A stretch of DNA of 64,000 nt from Oerskovia jenensis (GCF_016907235.1 NZ_JAFBBO010000001.1:3348001-3412000), one strand, 5' to 3'. Positions 18,150-27,335 are shown, counted from the first letter of the stretch. Notes: a model not told the origin generated them from the sequence alone. Translations and numbers: made by a program.

Positions 18150-19283
18150 TCAGGCCAGGGCGTCGACCACGAAGTCGATGCTGCGCGTGAGCAGCTCGAC
18201 GTCCGTGGGCTCGATCGCGGGGAACATCCCGATCCGGAGCTGGTTGCGCCCGAGCTTGCGGTAGGGGAACACGTCGAGGATGCCGTTGGCGCGCAGCGCG
18301 GCGATGACCTGCGTCGCGTCGATCGACTCGTCGAGGTCGATCGTCCCGACGACCGTGGACCGGTCCTCGGGGCGCGCCACGAAGGGGGTGGCCCAGTCGC
18401 GCGACTCCGCCCACGAGTACAGGGTCCGGGCCGAGGACGCGGACCGGGCGCTCGCCCACTCGAGGCCGCCCTGCTCGTTGAGCCAGTCGACCTGCTCGGC
18501 GAACGTCACGAGCGTCGCGACCGCCGGGGTGTTGAGGGTCTGGTCCTGGCGGGAGTTCGTGATCGCCGCGCCGAGCGAGAGGAACTCGGGGACCCAGCGG
18601 TCACCGGACTCGATCTCCTGGGCGCGCGCCACGGCGTCGGGGGACATGATGGCGACCCACAGCCCGCCGTCGGACCCGAAGACCTTCTGCGGGGCGAAGT
18701 AGTAGACGTCCGTCTCCGCGAGGTCGACCGGGAGGGCGCCCGCGCCCGACGTCGCGTCGACCAGGGTGAGCGCCCCCTGCTCGCGTGAACCCGCGACGCG
18801 GCGCACGGGGGCCACGGCCCCCGTCGAGGTCTCGTTGTGGGGCCAGGCGTAGACGTCGATCCCGTCCGCGGCCTCGGGGACGGCCACCGAACCCGGGGGA
18901 GCGGTGATGACCTGCGAGGCCTCGAGGAACGGTGCACGCGTGGTCGCGGTCGCGAACTTGGCGCCGAACTCGCCGAACGCCGCGTGCTGGGCGCGCTCGC
19001 GCACCAGGCACAGCGTCGCGACGTCCCAGAACGCCGACGAGCCGCCGTTGCCCAGGACGACCTCGTAGCCGTCCGGGGCGTCGAAGAGCTCGGCGAGGCC
19101 CGACCGGATCCGACCGACCAGGGACTTGACCGGTGCCTGACGGTGGGAGGTCCCCAGGAGGGACGTGCCGGCCTCCGAGAGCGCGCGGACCTGCGCCTCG
19201 CGGACCTTGGAGGGGCCGCAGCCGAAACGGCCGTCGCTGGGCAGCAGGTGCGGGGGGACGGTGATCTGGGTGGGCTCAGGCAC
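18150..19283 (-). CDS. serC: phosphoserine aminotransferase
   Basis: PLP enzyme of serine (and vitamin B6) biosynthesis that makes phosphoserine from 3-phosphohydroxypyruvate and glutamate. The 377-residue protein has the actinobacterial SerC form: RFGCGPSKVREAQ near the N-terminus, GNGGSSAFWDVA, DATSGAGALPVDLAETDVY with the PLP-binding Asp, and FAPQKVFGSDGG with the Schiff-base Lys near residue 197. GTG 19283 is chosen because it aligns with family N-termini and follows a -10 box by 6 bases; a longer frame to 19331 is possible but less likely. It stands alone, divergent from dtxR. Confidence 0.93.
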   Translation of the reverse strand: MPEPTQITVPPHLLPSDGRFGCGPSKVREAQVRALSEAGTSLLGTSHRQAPVKSLVGRIRSGLAELFDAPDGYEVVLGNGGSSAFWDVATLCLVRERAQHAAFGEFGAKFATATTRAPFLEASQVITAPPGSVAVPEAADGIDVYAWPHNETSTGAVAPVRRVAGSREQGALTLVDATSGAGALPVDLAETDVYYFAPQKVFGSDGGLWVAIMSPDAVARAQEIESGDRWVPEFLSLGAAITNSRQDQTLNTPAVATLVTFAEQVDWLNEQGGLEWASARSASSARTLYSWAESRDWATPFVARPEDRSTVVGTIDLDESIDATQVIAALRANGILDVFPYRKLGRNQLRIGMFPAIEPTDVELLTRSIDFVVDALA

Positions 19284-19289
19284 GGGGCA

Positions 19290-19295
19290 ACGATA
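19290..19295 (-). promoter_or_regulatory. -10 element for leaderless serC
   Basis: TATCGT on the reverse strand ends 6 bases before the GTG at 19283. No Shine-Dalgarno is present. Confidence 0.55.
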
Positions 19296-19416
19296 GTCCG
19301 GCCTGGCGCGAACACCGCTCGCCGTCCACAATGTCGGTGGCTCGGACCTAAACTAGTGGTCAGCGGCCCGCCGGTGCGGCAGGTGCCCCCAAGCCCCCAA
19401 GCGACAGGAGCGCGAC

Positions 19417-20133
19417 GTGACCGACCTGATCGACACCACCGAGATGTATCTGAAGACGATCTACGAGCTGGACGAGGAGGGGATCGTCCCTCTGCGTGCG
19501 CGGATCGCGGAGCGGCTGGGTCATTCGGGTCCGACGGTCTCTCAGACGGTGGCGCGCATGGAGCGTGATGGTCTGGTCGTGGTGACGGGGGATCGTCATC
19601 TGGAGCTCACTCCTGAGGGTCATGCGAAGGCGCAGCGGGTGATGCGCAAGCACCGGTTGGCGGAGCGGTTGCTGACCGATGTGATCAAGCTGGACTGGGA
19701 GTTCGTGCACGTGGAGGCGTGCCGGTGGGAGCACGTGATGAGCGAGCTCGTGGAGAAGCGGTTGATCGGTCTGCTCGACCACCCCCACCACGACCCGTAC
19801 GGCAACCCGATCCCGGGCCTGTCGGAGCTGGGCGAGGACATCGTGGAGATCGAGTACCTCGACGGGGTCGTCGCGTTGCCCGCGTTCGTGGCCGCGGCCG
19901 ACCGTGCGGGGCGCGTGCCGGGCGCGCTGCGCGTGGTCGTGCAGCGCATCGCCGAGCCCCTGCAGACCGACACGGACCTGCTCGCGCGCCTGGCGGCCGC
20001 GGGCATCCTGCCCCGCCAGGAGGTCACGATCACCCCCGAGGCCGGGGGGTTCACCGTCTGGGCCGACGGCGCCGAGACCGTCCTGGACCTGCCCGACGAC
20101 GTCGCCCGCCACCTCTTCGTCACCGCCCCCTGA
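19417..20133 (+). CDS. DtxR/IdeR-family iron-dependent repressor
   Basis: 238 residues. The N-terminal winged helix (TEMYLKTIYELDEEG, then RLGHSGPTVSQTVARME) is followed by the metal-binding dimer domain and a C-terminal SH3-like domain. The DtxR metal ligands fall at the canonical numbers: Met10, Cys102, Glu105 and His106 for the primary site, and His79, Glu83 and His98 for the ancillary site. The Cys at 102 fits Fe(II) sensing as in DtxR/IdeR rather than the Mn(II)-type MntR. GTG start with CAGGAG upstream. It probably controls siderophore and iron-storage genes elsewhere. Confidence 0.92.
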   Translation: MTDLIDTTEMYLKTIYELDEEGIVPLRARIAERLGHSGPTVSQTVARMERDGLVVVTGDRHLELTPEGHAKAQRVMRKHRLAERLLTDVIKLDWEFVHVEACRWEHVMSELVEKRLIGLLDHPHHDPYGNPIPGLSELGEDIVEIEYLDGVVALPAFVAAADRAGRVPGALRVVVQRIAEPLQTDTDLLARLAAAGILPRQEVTITPEAGGFTVWADGAETVLDLPDDVARHLFVTAP

Positions 20134-20162
20134 CCACCACCCACCCCACACACCCCCGCACC

Positions 20163-20192
20163 GCCCCGCACCCCCCACCCGGGATGCGGGGC
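20163..20192 (+). terminator. weak hairpin after dtxR
   Basis: Arms of 8 bp (GCCCCGCA and TGCGGGGC) with a 14-base loop, 30 bases after the dtxR stop. No T-run follows. Confidence 0.4.
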
Positions 20193-20302
20193 GACGTGCT
20201 GCCCGGGACGCGCGAGGAGCGACGGCCGGGGGCCCGGGGCAACGGTCTTGTGCCGGTTCGTCCCGTTGTGCGGGGCCCTTTCAGGACGTCGTGATGGGAA
20301 CG

Positions 20303-20330
20303 TGACATTCACCCCGGGGTCGTGTACGTT
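20303..20330 (+). promoter_or_regulatory. promoter upstream of the c-di-AMP riboswitch
   Basis: TGACAT (20303-20308) and TACGTT (20325-20330) are separated by 16 bases, about 45 bases before the riboswitch begins. Confidence 0.45.
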
Positions 20331-20376
20331 CGGTTCTGCTTCACGGAAGACTCATTCGTCGAAGCCCTCGCGCGGA

Positions 20377-20543
20377 ACGCCTAACCCTGTCACCGCGAGA
20401 GGAACACCACGACCCGATGACAGGGACGGGGGACCCAAATTCGGGTACCGGCAACGGTGCCCTTGGGGTGAAGCCAGAAGGACCTCGGTCCGGACGGCCG
20501 GGTGATTCTCCCACCCGAACCCGACAGCTGACCTCGCAGGCGT
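20377..20543 (+). ncRNA. c-di-AMP riboswitch (ydaO-yuaA class)
   Basis: The stretch carries the conserved core of the ydaO family: CTAACCCTGTCACCGCGAG at the 5' side, CTTGGGGTGAA in the middle, and CACCCGAACCCGACAGCTGA with ACCTCGCAGGCG at the 3' side. The closing stem P1 pairs ACGCCT (20377-20382) with AGGCGT (20538-20543). It lies 16 bases before the GTG of an NlpC/P60 hydrolase, the known genomic setting of this riboswitch in actinobacteria, where c-di-AMP binding lowers expression of wall-lytic genes. The Shine-Dalgarno AGGAGAGG (20546-20553) starts directly after P1, so control of translation is possible. Confidence 0.93.
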
Positions 20544-20559
20544 CCAGGAGAGGTAACTA

Positions 20560-21345
20560 GTGACTGCAGTGACGAACGGCGCACGGCATCGTGCCGCACG
20601 GCGCCCGCTTTCCACCCTTGCTTCGGCGGCGACGGCTTCCTCCGTCGGCCGCCGCACCGCTGTCGTCGCTGCCTCGTCGGGACTCATCGTCTCGATGCTG
20701 GGTGGTACGGCCGCCAACGCAGCACCCGTCGAGCAGGACTCGACCAAGCTCAACACCGTCGACCTGAACGCGCTGACGGCCCAGGCCCGTGCCGCGCTCG
20801 AGTCCGCCCCGGCCGTCACGGTCGCCGCCGAGGCCGGCTTCGCGATCGAGAGCGCGGCCGTCGCCGTGACCCCCGCGCCGGAGCCCGTCGTCGAGCGCGT
20901 CGTCCAGACGCGCGCCACGCAGACCCCGTCGCGCTCCAACGAGCGCACCTCCGTCGCCGCCACCACGGCGACCACCGAGACGGCTGCCGCCGTCCAGGTC
21001 CCGGCCTCGGCTGCCGGCTCCTCGATCGTCTCGATCGCCAGCCGCTACGTGGGCGTCCCGTACGTCTACGGCGGCACCTCGCCCGACGGCTTCGACTGCT
21101 CGGGCTTCACCCAGTACGTCTTCGCTCAGGCCGGCATCAGCCTGCCCCGCACGTCGAGCGGCCAGGGCAGCGTCGGCACCAAGGTGTCGGCCGCCGACGC
21201 CCAGCCCGGCGACCTCATCTGGACCCCCGGTCACATCTCGATCTACGCCGGTGACGGCATGCAGATCGACGCTCCGCGTCCCGGCAAGACCATCCAGATC
21301 CGTCAGATCTGGCAGTCGAACCCGACGTTCATCCGCGTCGCCTGA
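20560..21345 (+). CDS. secreted NlpC/P60 peptidoglycan endopeptidase
   Basis: 261 residues. A long basic signal peptide (about residues 1-53, ending TAANAAP) is followed by a low-complexity Ala/Val/Thr linker and a C-terminal NlpC/P60 domain from about 145. Catalytic residues are Cys180 in GFDCSGF and His225 in PGHISIYAG. Such enzymes cut D-iso-Glu/meso-DAP type cross-peptides. GTG 20560 is set by AGGAGAGG 6 bases upstream. Expression is probably turned down by c-di-AMP through the leader riboswitch, linking wall hydrolysis to osmotic or turgor signalling. A strong terminator follows. Confidence 0.92.
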   Translation: MTAVTNGARHRAARRPLSTLASAATASSVGRRTAVVAASSGLIVSMLGGTAANAAPVEQDSTKLNTVDLNALTAQARAALESAPAVTVAAEAGFAIESAAVAVTPAPEPVVERVVQTRATQTPSRSNERTSVAATTATTETAAAVQVPASAAGSSIVSIASRYVGVPYVYGGTSPDGFDCSGFTQYVFAQAGISLPRTSSGQGSVGTKVSAADAQPGDLIWTPGHISIYAGDGMQIDAPRPGKTIQIRQIWQSNPTFIRVA

Positions 21346-21386
21346 GACCACCCGGACCAGCGGACGACCCTCCGCGAGACCGGCCG

Positions 21387-21427
21387 AGAACCCCGTCCTT
21401 CCGCTTCGTGCGGGAGGGCGGGGTTCT
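21387..21427 (+). terminator. hairpin terminator after the NlpC/P60 gene
   Basis: AGAACCCCG pairs with CGGGGTTCT, with an inner CCGC/GCGG stem and a TTCGT loop. Short T-containing sequence follows. Confidence 0.8.
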
Positions 21428-21532
21428 TGCGTCGGCCCAGTCTCCCGGAACGTGCGCGCCGGTGGGACTTTGCCAGTTCTTTCGATAGGTTTGTCTCAGG
21501 ATGGACGTTTGCCCTCGGAAGGAGACGGAACC

Positions 21533-22480
21533 ATGACCCGTGCCCAGATCGTGCTCGTCGGTGTCGACGGATCAACCCCCAGTCTGCACGCGCTGGACTG
21601 GGCGGCCGCGTACGCCCGTCAGGTCGGATGGCCCCTGCACATCGTGTGTTCGTACTCGCTTCCTTCCTTCACCGCGGCCTCGCTCGACGGTGGCTACGCG
21701 GCCCTCGACGACACCGCGATCCAGGAGGGGGCCAAGGCGGTTCTCGCCGAGGCCACCCAGCGCGCAGAGGCGGCGGGCGTCAGGACGACCGCGGCGATCG
21801 CGACGGGCGACGCCGCCGGCGTGCTCGTCGAGCTCTCGAAGGACTACGGGCTGGTCGTGGTCGGCACGAGGGGCCGGGGTGGGTTCACCGAACGCCTGCT
21901 GGGCACCGTCTCGTCGGCGCTGCCGGCCCACTCGAGGTGCCCCACGGTCGTCGTGCCGTTCAAGAGCGGGCCGGGCGACGAGGAGCTCCCCGCTGTCACC
22001 CCGCTCAAGCGGATCGTCGTCGGCGTCGACGGTTCGCCGTCGGCCGACATCGCGCTCCGGCACGCGATCAAACAGGCGCGGGCGTGGGGAGCCGAGCTCG
22101 TGGCCGTCGCGGGGGTGCCCGTCGGTGCAGGTGCGGGGCTCCTCGCATGGCTGCCCGCCTCGATCGACCACCAGCAGGTGCTCGACGACATCACCGAGGG
22201 GCTCAACGTCATCGTGGACCGCCACGAGGCCGAGAATCCCGACGTGCCGATCAAGCGCATCGTCCTGGACGGCACCGGTGCCGAGCTGCTCACGGAGTTC
22301 TCCACGGCGTCGGACCTCGTCGTGGTCGGTTCCCGGGGGCGCGGTGGGTTCACGGGCCTGTTGCTCGGTTCCACGAGCCAGGCCGTGCTGCACCACTCGG
22401 CGTGCCCCGTGATGGTCGTGACCAAGCGCTGCGAGGACGACAAGGCACCTGCTGACGGCGGCCGGCCGCCGGCTCGCTGA
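21533..22480 (+). CDS. tandem-domain universal stress protein
   Basis: 315 residues with two UspA domains, about 1-145 and 155-305. Each keeps an ATP-binding motif: GTRGRGGFTERLLGTVSSAL in the first and GSRGRGGFTGLLLGSTSQAV in the second, plus VVGVDGS-type N-terminal strands. Tandem Usp proteins are common in actinobacteria and often induced in hypoxia or stationary phase. ATG 21533 follows GGAAGGAG; a longer frame into the preceding terminator is not credible. Strong hairpins on both sides indicate a single-gene transcript. Confidence 0.9.
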   Translation: MTRAQIVLVGVDGSTPSLHALDWAAAYARQVGWPLHIVCSYSLPSFTAASLDGGYAALDDTAIQEGAKAVLAEATQRAEAAGVRTTAAIATGDAAGVLVELSKDYGLVVVGTRGRGGFTERLLGTVSSALPAHSRCPTVVVPFKSGPGDEELPAVTPLKRIVVGVDGSPSADIALRHAIKQARAWGAELVAVAGVPVGAGAGLLAWLPASIDHQQVLDDITEGLNVIVDRHEAENPDVPIKRIVLDGTGAELLTEFSTASDLVVVGSRGRGGFTGLLLGSTSQAVLHHSACPVMVVTKRCEDDKAPADGGRPPAR

Positions 22481-22497
22481 CCGAGCCCCTCGTCCGC

Positions 22498-22543
22498 CGT
22501 GCCGGAGCGGGCGTGACCTCGAGGTCGCGCCCGCTCCGGCACG
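22498..22543. terminator. bidirectional hairpin terminator
   Basis: Perfect 16-bp arms (CGTGCCGGAGCGGGCG and its complement at 22528-22543) with a 14-base loop, between converging genes. Confidence 0.85.
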
Positions 22544-22559
22544 CCGGGGCCGCTCAGGC

Positions 22560-23402
22560 TCAGTTGCGGGTCCGGTACAGGTGCATCGTGATCGGCGCGA
22601 AGATCGCGGTGAGCACGACCGAGGCCAGCAGCACCCACCCGATCTGGTCGAACGTCGCCGTCCCGGCCATGAGCGCGCGCACCGCGGTGGCCAGGTGGCT
22701 CACCGGGTTGATCTCGGCCCAGGCCTTGAGGCCCGAGGGCATGGTGTCCGGGTTCACGAAGATGTTCGACGCGAACGTCAACGGCATGAGGACCAGCATC
22801 GAGACGCCCATGACCGCGTTGGGGGTGCGCATCACGAGCCCCAGGATCGTGAAGATCCAGCTGATCGCGAACGCGAAGACCAGCAACAGGGCGACGGCCA
22901 GGAGGACGCCGACCACCCCGCCGTCGGGCCGGAAGCCGATCGCGAGCCCCAGCCCGACCGTGATCGCCGAGGCGATCGTGTAGCGGACCGTGTCGCCCAG
23001 GAGCGCCCCGACGATCGGGGCGGGGCGCCAGATGGGCAGCGAACGGAACCGGTCGAACACGCCCTTGGTGATGTCGGTGTTGAGCGTGAAGCCTGTGTAC
23101 ACCGTGATGATCAGGACGGTCTGCACCAGGATGCCGGGCAGCAGGTACTGCAGGTACGTCTCGGGGTCTCCCGCGATCGCGCCGCCGAACAGGTACGTGA
23201 ACATGAGCGTGAAGATGATCGGCGTCAGCGTCACGTCGAAGAGCTGCTCCGGCACGTGCTTGATCTTGAGCAGCGCGCGCCACGCGAACGTGAAGGTGTT
23301 CGCGAGCGGCGAGGGCCTCGTCGGGTGCTGGTCGATCGCGATCGCCGCGCGCAGGACCTGCGCCTCCGGCGTCGTGATCACCTCGGTCTGAGTCGCGGCC
23401 AT
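22560..23402 (-). CDS. ABC-2 type transporter permease (DrrB-like)
   Basis: 280 residues with six predicted transmembrane helices and the DrrB-type motif VFDRFRSLPIWRPAPIVGALLGD in the second cytoplasmic region. It is the membrane half of an exporter of the daunorubicin-resistance family. The start overlaps the ATPase stop by one base (TGATG), so the two are co-translated. Family members export antibiotics, lipids or other hydrophobic compounds. The substrate is unknown. Confidence 0.87.
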   Translation of the reverse strand: MAATQTEVITTPEAQVLRAAIAIDQHPTRPSPLANTFTFAWRALLKIKHVPEQLFDVTLTPIIFTLMFTYLFGGAIAGDPETYLQYLLPGILVQTVLIITVYTGFTLNTDITKGVFDRFRSLPIWRPAPIVGALLGDTVRYTIASAITVGLGLAIGFRPDGGVVGVLLAVALLLVFAFAISWIFTILGLVMRTPNAVMGVSMLVLMPLTFASNIFVNPDTMPSGLKAWAEINPVSHLATAVRALMAGTATFDQIGWVLLASVVLTAIFAPITMHLYRTRN

Positions 23403-24511
23403 CAGGCCACCTCCCCGGTGCTGGTGCGGTTGCCGGCGCGACGTGCGTCGTCACTGCCTCGATCGTCGCCGCGACGTGGCGTGCGTCGCCCTCTACGGTC
23501 GGTCTGGTCTGCGTCGGCGGAGGGGGCGCCACCGTCGGCGTCGGGACGGCCACCCTCGTCGACCGGCTGGCCCGTGATGGCCAGGAACACCTCGTCCAGG
23601 CTCGGCTGCCCCAACGTGAACTCGGGCACGGAGATCCCGGCGTCGGCGAGCGCGGGCAGGAGCTGCGCCACGAGGTCCGCGCCGTCGTCGGGCACGCGTG
23701 CGGAGAACGCGTACGGGTCCTGGGCGAGCGCGACCTCCGCGCCGAGCACCCGCTCGACGATCTCCGCTGCTCGGCCGCGGTCGCCCGAGGAGGCGAGGCG
23801 CAGCGTCACCGAGCCCTCGCCGACCGAGCGCTTGAGCTCGGTCGCGGTGCCCTCGGCGATGACCTTGCCGTGGTCGATGACCGCGATGCGGTCCGCGAGC
23901 TGGTCGGCCTCCTCGAGGTACTGCGTCGTGAGCAGGACGGTCGCGCCGTCGGCCACCAGGACCCGGACGATGTCCCAGACCTGGTTGCGGCTGCGGGGGT
24001 CGAGGCCGGTCGTGGGCTCGTCGAGGAACAGCACGCGCGGGCTCATGACGAGGCTCGCAGCGAGGTCGATGCGGCGGCGCATTCCGCCCGAGTACGTCTT
24101 GACGGGCCGGTTCGCGGCCTCCGCGATCCCGAAGGCCTCCATGAGGTCCAGGGCGCGGCGCTTCGCGGCGAGCGTCGTGAAGCCGTACAGGCGCGCGATG
24201 ACGACGAGGTTCTCGGCGCCTGTGAGGTCCTCGTCGACCGACGCGTACTGGCCCGTGAGCCCCACGAGCGAGCGGACGGCGTCGGGCTGGGCGAGGACGT
24301 CGTGGCCCAGGACGTGGGCGGTCCCGGCGTCGGGCCGCAGGAGCGTCGTGAGCATGCGGACGGCCGTCGTCTTGCCCGCGCCGTTGGGGCCCAGCACCCC
24401 GTAGACCGTGCCGGTCGGGACGGCCAGGTCGATCCCGTCGACGGCCCGGGTCTCCTTGAAGTGCTTGACGAGGCCGTGGGCCTCGATCGCGAGTTCTGGT
24501 GCGCTGGTCAT
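23402..24511 (-). CDS. daunorubicin-resistance-type ABC ATPase (DrrA-like)
   Basis: 369 residues. Walker A is GPNGAGKTT, the signature [16 protein letters not shown], Walker [13 protein letters not shown], and the C-terminal DrrA motif region ([15 protein letters not shown]) is complete. A charged tail of about 45 residues ([20 protein letters not shown]) extends beyond it. ATG 24511 is chosen because AGGGAG lies upstream and the ABC domain begins soon after; an upstream start at 24664 adds only low-complexity sequence. Paired with the DrrB-like permease. Confidence 0.89.
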   Translation of the reverse strand: MTSAPELAIEAHGLVKHFKETRAVDGIDLAVPTGTVYGVLGPNGAGKTTAVRMLTTLLRPDAGTAHVLGHDVLAQPDAVRSLVGLTGQYASVDEDLTGAENLVVIARLYGFTTLAAKRRALDLMEAFGIAEAANRPVKTYSGGMRRRIDLAASLVMSPRVLFLDEPTTGLDPRSRNQVWDIVRVLVADGATVLLTTQYLEEADQLADRIAVIDHGKVIAEGTATELKRSVGEGSVTLRLASSGDRGRAAEIVERVLGAEVALAQDPYAFSARVPDDGADLVAQLLPALADAGISVPEFTLGQPSLDEVFLAITGQPVDEGGRPDADGGAPSADADQTDRRGRRTPRRGDDRGSDDARRAGNRTSTGEVA

Positions 24512-24740
24512 ACGTGCTCCCTGTGTCGTGGGTGGTGCACGGGTCTGTCCAGTGGTCGACTGCGACGAGCGCGAGAACTCATCGGCGCCAGGACGGTCGA
24601 GATGCTCGTCTCCCGGGCGGGCGCCCAGGGCGGCTGCGTCGACGGTGGCCCAGGTCTCCATCATGCGACGACGGGCGGCCGTGGACCAGGGGTCCGGGCC
24701 GCCCGTCGGGAGCGGTGCGTGCTGCGGTCGTGCGAGAGAA

Positions 24741-24786
24741 CGTGTCAGAACGAGCGTGCCCTCGAGGTCACGCTCGTTCTGACACG
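24741..24786. repeat. dispersed palindromic element, copy A
   Basis: Perfect 18-bp arms CGTGTCAGAACGAGCGTG and complement (24741-24758, 24769-24786) with an almost palindromic loop. The core TCAGAACGAGCGTG recurs in a second palindrome at 41001-41059. It lies just after the aminotransferase stop and may act as its terminator. Confidence 0.75.
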
Positions 24787-24790
24787 CTCG

Positions 24791-26062
24791 TCAGTCCTCC
24801 GCAGCCGCCTTCTCGGCCGCCGCGAGCAGCGCGCACGTCGCGACGCCGTCGATCGCGACGCGCACCTCGTCGAGCGGGGGCAGCGTCGGGGCGAGGCGGA
24901 TGTTGGCGTCGTGGGGGTCCTTGCCGTACGGGAACGTGGCCCCCGCGGGCGTCAGGGCGATGCCCGCCTCCTTGGCGAGCCGGACGACGCGCGCCGCGGT
25001 GCCCGGCACCACGTCGAGCGACACGAAGTACCCGCCGAGCGGCGCGGTCCACGAGGCGCCGGAGCCGGTACCCAGGCGCTCGCGCAGGATCGTGTCGACG
25101 GCCTCGAACTTGGGGGCGATCACGTCGCGGTGCTTGCGCATGTGGGCGCGCACGCCCTCGGCGTCGCCGAAGAACTGGGCGTGACGGAGCTGGTTGATCT
25201 TGTCCGGGCCGATCGACTGGGCCGCGAGGTGCTTCTTGTACCAGGCGATGTTGGCCGGGGAGGCGCCCAGGAAGGCGACCCCCGCGCCCGGGAACGTGAT
25301 CTTGGAGGTCGAGGCGTAGAGCAGCACGCGGTCCGGGTTGCCGGCCTCGGCTGCCAGGGCCAGGGCCGGGGCGGACTCGGTCTCGACGTCCGTGAGGTGG
25401 TGCACCGCGTACGCGTTGTCCCACAGGATGCGGAAGTCGGGGGCTGCGGCAGGCATCGAGACGAGGCGCTGGGCGACCTCGCGCGAGACCACGGAGCCGT
25501 CCGGGTTCGCGTAGGTCGGCACGACCCACATGCCCTTGATGCTCGGGTCGTCCGCGACGAGCGCGGCGACGGCCTCGGCGTCGGGGCCGTCGGCCGTCAT
25601 GGGGACCGTGACCATCTCGATGCCGAACGCCTCGCACAGCGCGAAGTGGCGGTCGTAGCCCGGGACCGGGCACACGAACCGCACCTTCTCCTCGCGTGAC
25701 CACGGCCGCTCGGAGCCGGGCAGGCCGAACAGCATGGCGAACGCGAGCGTGTCGTGCATGAGCGTGAGGCTCGCGTTGCCCCCCGCGAGGAGCTGGTCGA
25801 CGGGGACGTCGAGGAGCTCGGCGAAGATGCGGCGGATCTGCGGCAGGCCGTCGAGCCCGCCGTAGTTGCGCACGTCGGTGCCGTCGGCGTCGGTGACCGT
25901 TCCTGCGCCCGGCAGTGCCAGGAGGGCGTCGGAGAGGTCGAGCTGCTCGGCGGAGGGCTTGCCGCGGGTCAGGTCGAGCTTCAGGCCGAGGGACTGCAGG
26001 TCTGCGTAGGCCTGCTGCCACTCGGCGAGGCGGGTGGAGGTGTCAGAGGCAGGAGTGGTCAC
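24791..26062 (-). CDS. aspartate-type aminotransferase (fold type I, class I/II)
   Basis: 423 residues. PLP-binding residues are visible: DNAYAVHHL with the ring-stacking Asp/Tyr, and YASTSKITFPGAGVAFLG with the Schiff-base Lys. The arrangement (NYGGLDGLPQIRRIFAELL, GGNASLTLMHD, PTYANPDGSVVS) is that of the actinobacterial aspartate aminotransferase branch (Asp_aminotransf, subgroup Ic). It probably interconverts aspartate/oxaloacetate with 2-oxoglutarate/glutamate. GTG 26062 follows a TAGAGT box by 7 bases. Gene alone on its transcript, downstream of a reverse-strand rocD/ddaH pair. Confidence 0.82.
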   Translation of the reverse strand: MTTPASDTSTRLAEWQQAYADLQSLGLKLDLTRGKPSAEQLDLSDALLALPGAGTVTDADGTDVRNYGGLDGLPQIRRIFAELLDVPVDQLLAGGNASLTLMHDTLAFAMLFGLPGSERPWSREEKVRFVCPVPGYDRHFALCEAFGIEMVTVPMTADGPDAEAVAALVADDPSIKGMWVVPTYANPDGSVVSREVAQRLVSMPAAAPDFRILWDNAYAVHHLTDVETESAPALALAAEAGNPDRVLLYASTSKITFPGAGVAFLGASPANIAWYKKHLAAQSIGPDKINQLRHAQFFGDAEGVRAHMRKHRDVIAPKFEAVDTILRERLGTGSGASWTAPLGGYFVSLDVVPGTAARVVRLAKEAGIALTPAGATFPYGKDPHDANIRLAPTLPPLDEVRVAIDGVATCALLAAAEKAAAED

Positions 26063-26069
26063 CCTCCGG

Positions 26070-26075
26070 ACTCTA
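26070..26075 (-). promoter_or_regulatory. -10 element for the aminotransferase
   Basis: TAGAGT on the reverse strand ends 7 bases before the GTG at 26062. GGAGG is also present but directly abuts the start, so leaderless initiation is more likely. Confidence 0.45.
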
Positions 26076-27335
26076 CCGATCCGTGGCGAGCTGCGTCAGG
26101 GCGTCACGCAGAGCGGCCATCCCGAGGTCGAGGTCTGGACGGTCGATCACGAGCGGGGGTGCGAGGCGGATGGTCGAGCCGTGCGTGTCCTTGGCCAGGA
26201 CGCCCCGCGCGAGCAGGGCTTCGCACAGGTCGCGGCCCGTCCCGCGGGTGGGGTCGAGGTCGAGACCGGCCCACAGCCCGACGCCCCGGACGCCCGTCAG
26301 CAGACCGTCGTCGACGAGGCTCGCGAGGCGTGCGTGCAGGTGGGCGCCGAGGTCCCGGGCCCGCGCCTGGTGCTCGCCCGTCTCGAGGAGCCCGACGACC
26401 GCGAGACCGACGGCGCACGCGAGCGGGTTGCCGCCGAACGTCGACCCGTGGGTGCCGGGCGTCAGGACGCCGAGGACGTCGCTGCTCCCGACGACCGCCG
26501 AGACGGGGACGACGCCGCCGCCCAGCGCCTTGCCGAGCGTCACGAGGTCCGGCTTCACGTCCCACAGCTCGCACGCGAGCGTGGTCCCGGTCCGGCCCAG
26601 GCCGGACTGGATCTCGTCGGCGATCAGCAGGACGCCGCGCTCGTCGCACACGCGGCGCAGGGTCGGCCAGTAGTCGTCCGGGGGCACGACGACGCCCGAC
26701 TCTCCCTGGATCGGCTCCATGAGGACGGCCACGGTGGTCTCGTCGATCGCGTCGGCCACGGCCTGCGCGTCGCCGTAGGGTACGAGGCGGAACCCGGGCG
26801 TGAACGGGTCGTAGCCGTCCCGCGCGTCGGGGTCGTCGGAGAACGACACGATGGTCGTTGTGCGCCCGTGGAAGTTCCCGTGCCCGACGACGATGCTCGC
26901 CTGCCCGGCCGGTACGCCCTTGACCTCGTAGCCCCACTTGCGGGCGATCTTGATCGCGGTCTCGACGGCCTCGGCGCCCGTGTTCATGGGGACCATCATC
27001 GAGGTCGCGCCCGGACCCGTTCCCTTGACCAGCGGCCCGATCAGGTGCGTCAGGCGGTCCGCGAACGGGTGCAGGAGGTCGTGGTCGAACGCGCGCGAGG
27101 TCAGGGTCACGCGCCCGAGCTGCTCGGTCGCGGCGTCGATCAGGGTGGGGTGCCGGTGCCCGAAGTTGAGCGCCGAGTACCCGGCGAGCAGGTCGAGGTA
27201 GCGTCGACCGTCGACGTCGGCGACCCAGGCGCCCTCGCCCGTGGCGAGGGTCACGGGCAGCGGGTGGTAGTTGTGCGCGAGGTGGTCGCCGGCGGGGGAA
27301 GGGATCTCGACGGCGGTGGGCTGGACGGTGCTCAT
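26073..27335 (-). CDS. rocD: ornithine aminotransferase
   Basis: Converts ornithine and 2-oxoglutarate to glutamate-semialdehyde and glutamate. 420 residues with class-III motifs: LLAGYSALNFGHRHPTL, MNTGAEAVETAIKIARKWGYEVKG, ADEIQSGLGRTG and the PLP-lysine region VTLGKALGGGVVPVSAV. ATG 27335 overlaps the stop of ddaH by ATGA; longer frames upstream are the ddaH gene in another phase. Coupling to ddaH, which yields citrulline or a related ureide, marks an arginine/ornithine catabolic pair like that seen in mycobacteria. Confidence 0.92.
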   Translation of the reverse strand: MSTVQPTAVEIPSPAGDHLAHNYHPLPVTLATGEGAWVADVDGRRYLDLLAGYSALNFGHRHPTLIDAATEQLGRVTLTSRAFDHDLLHPFADRLTHLIGPLVKGTGPGATSMMVPMNTGAEAVETAIKIARKWGYEVKGVPAGQASIVVGHGNFHGRTTTIVSFSDDPDARDGYDPFTPGFRLVPYGDAQAVADAIDETTVAVLMEPIQGESGVVVPPDDYWPTLRRVCDERGVLLIADEIQSGLGRTGTTLACELWDVKPDLVTLGKALGGGVVPVSAVVGSSDVLGVLTPGTHGSTFGGNPLACAVGLAVVGLLETGEHQARARDLGAHLHARLASLVDDGLLTGVRGVGLWAGLDLDPTRGTGRDLCEALLARGVLAKDTHGSTIRLAPPLVIDRPDLDLGMAALRDALTQLATDR

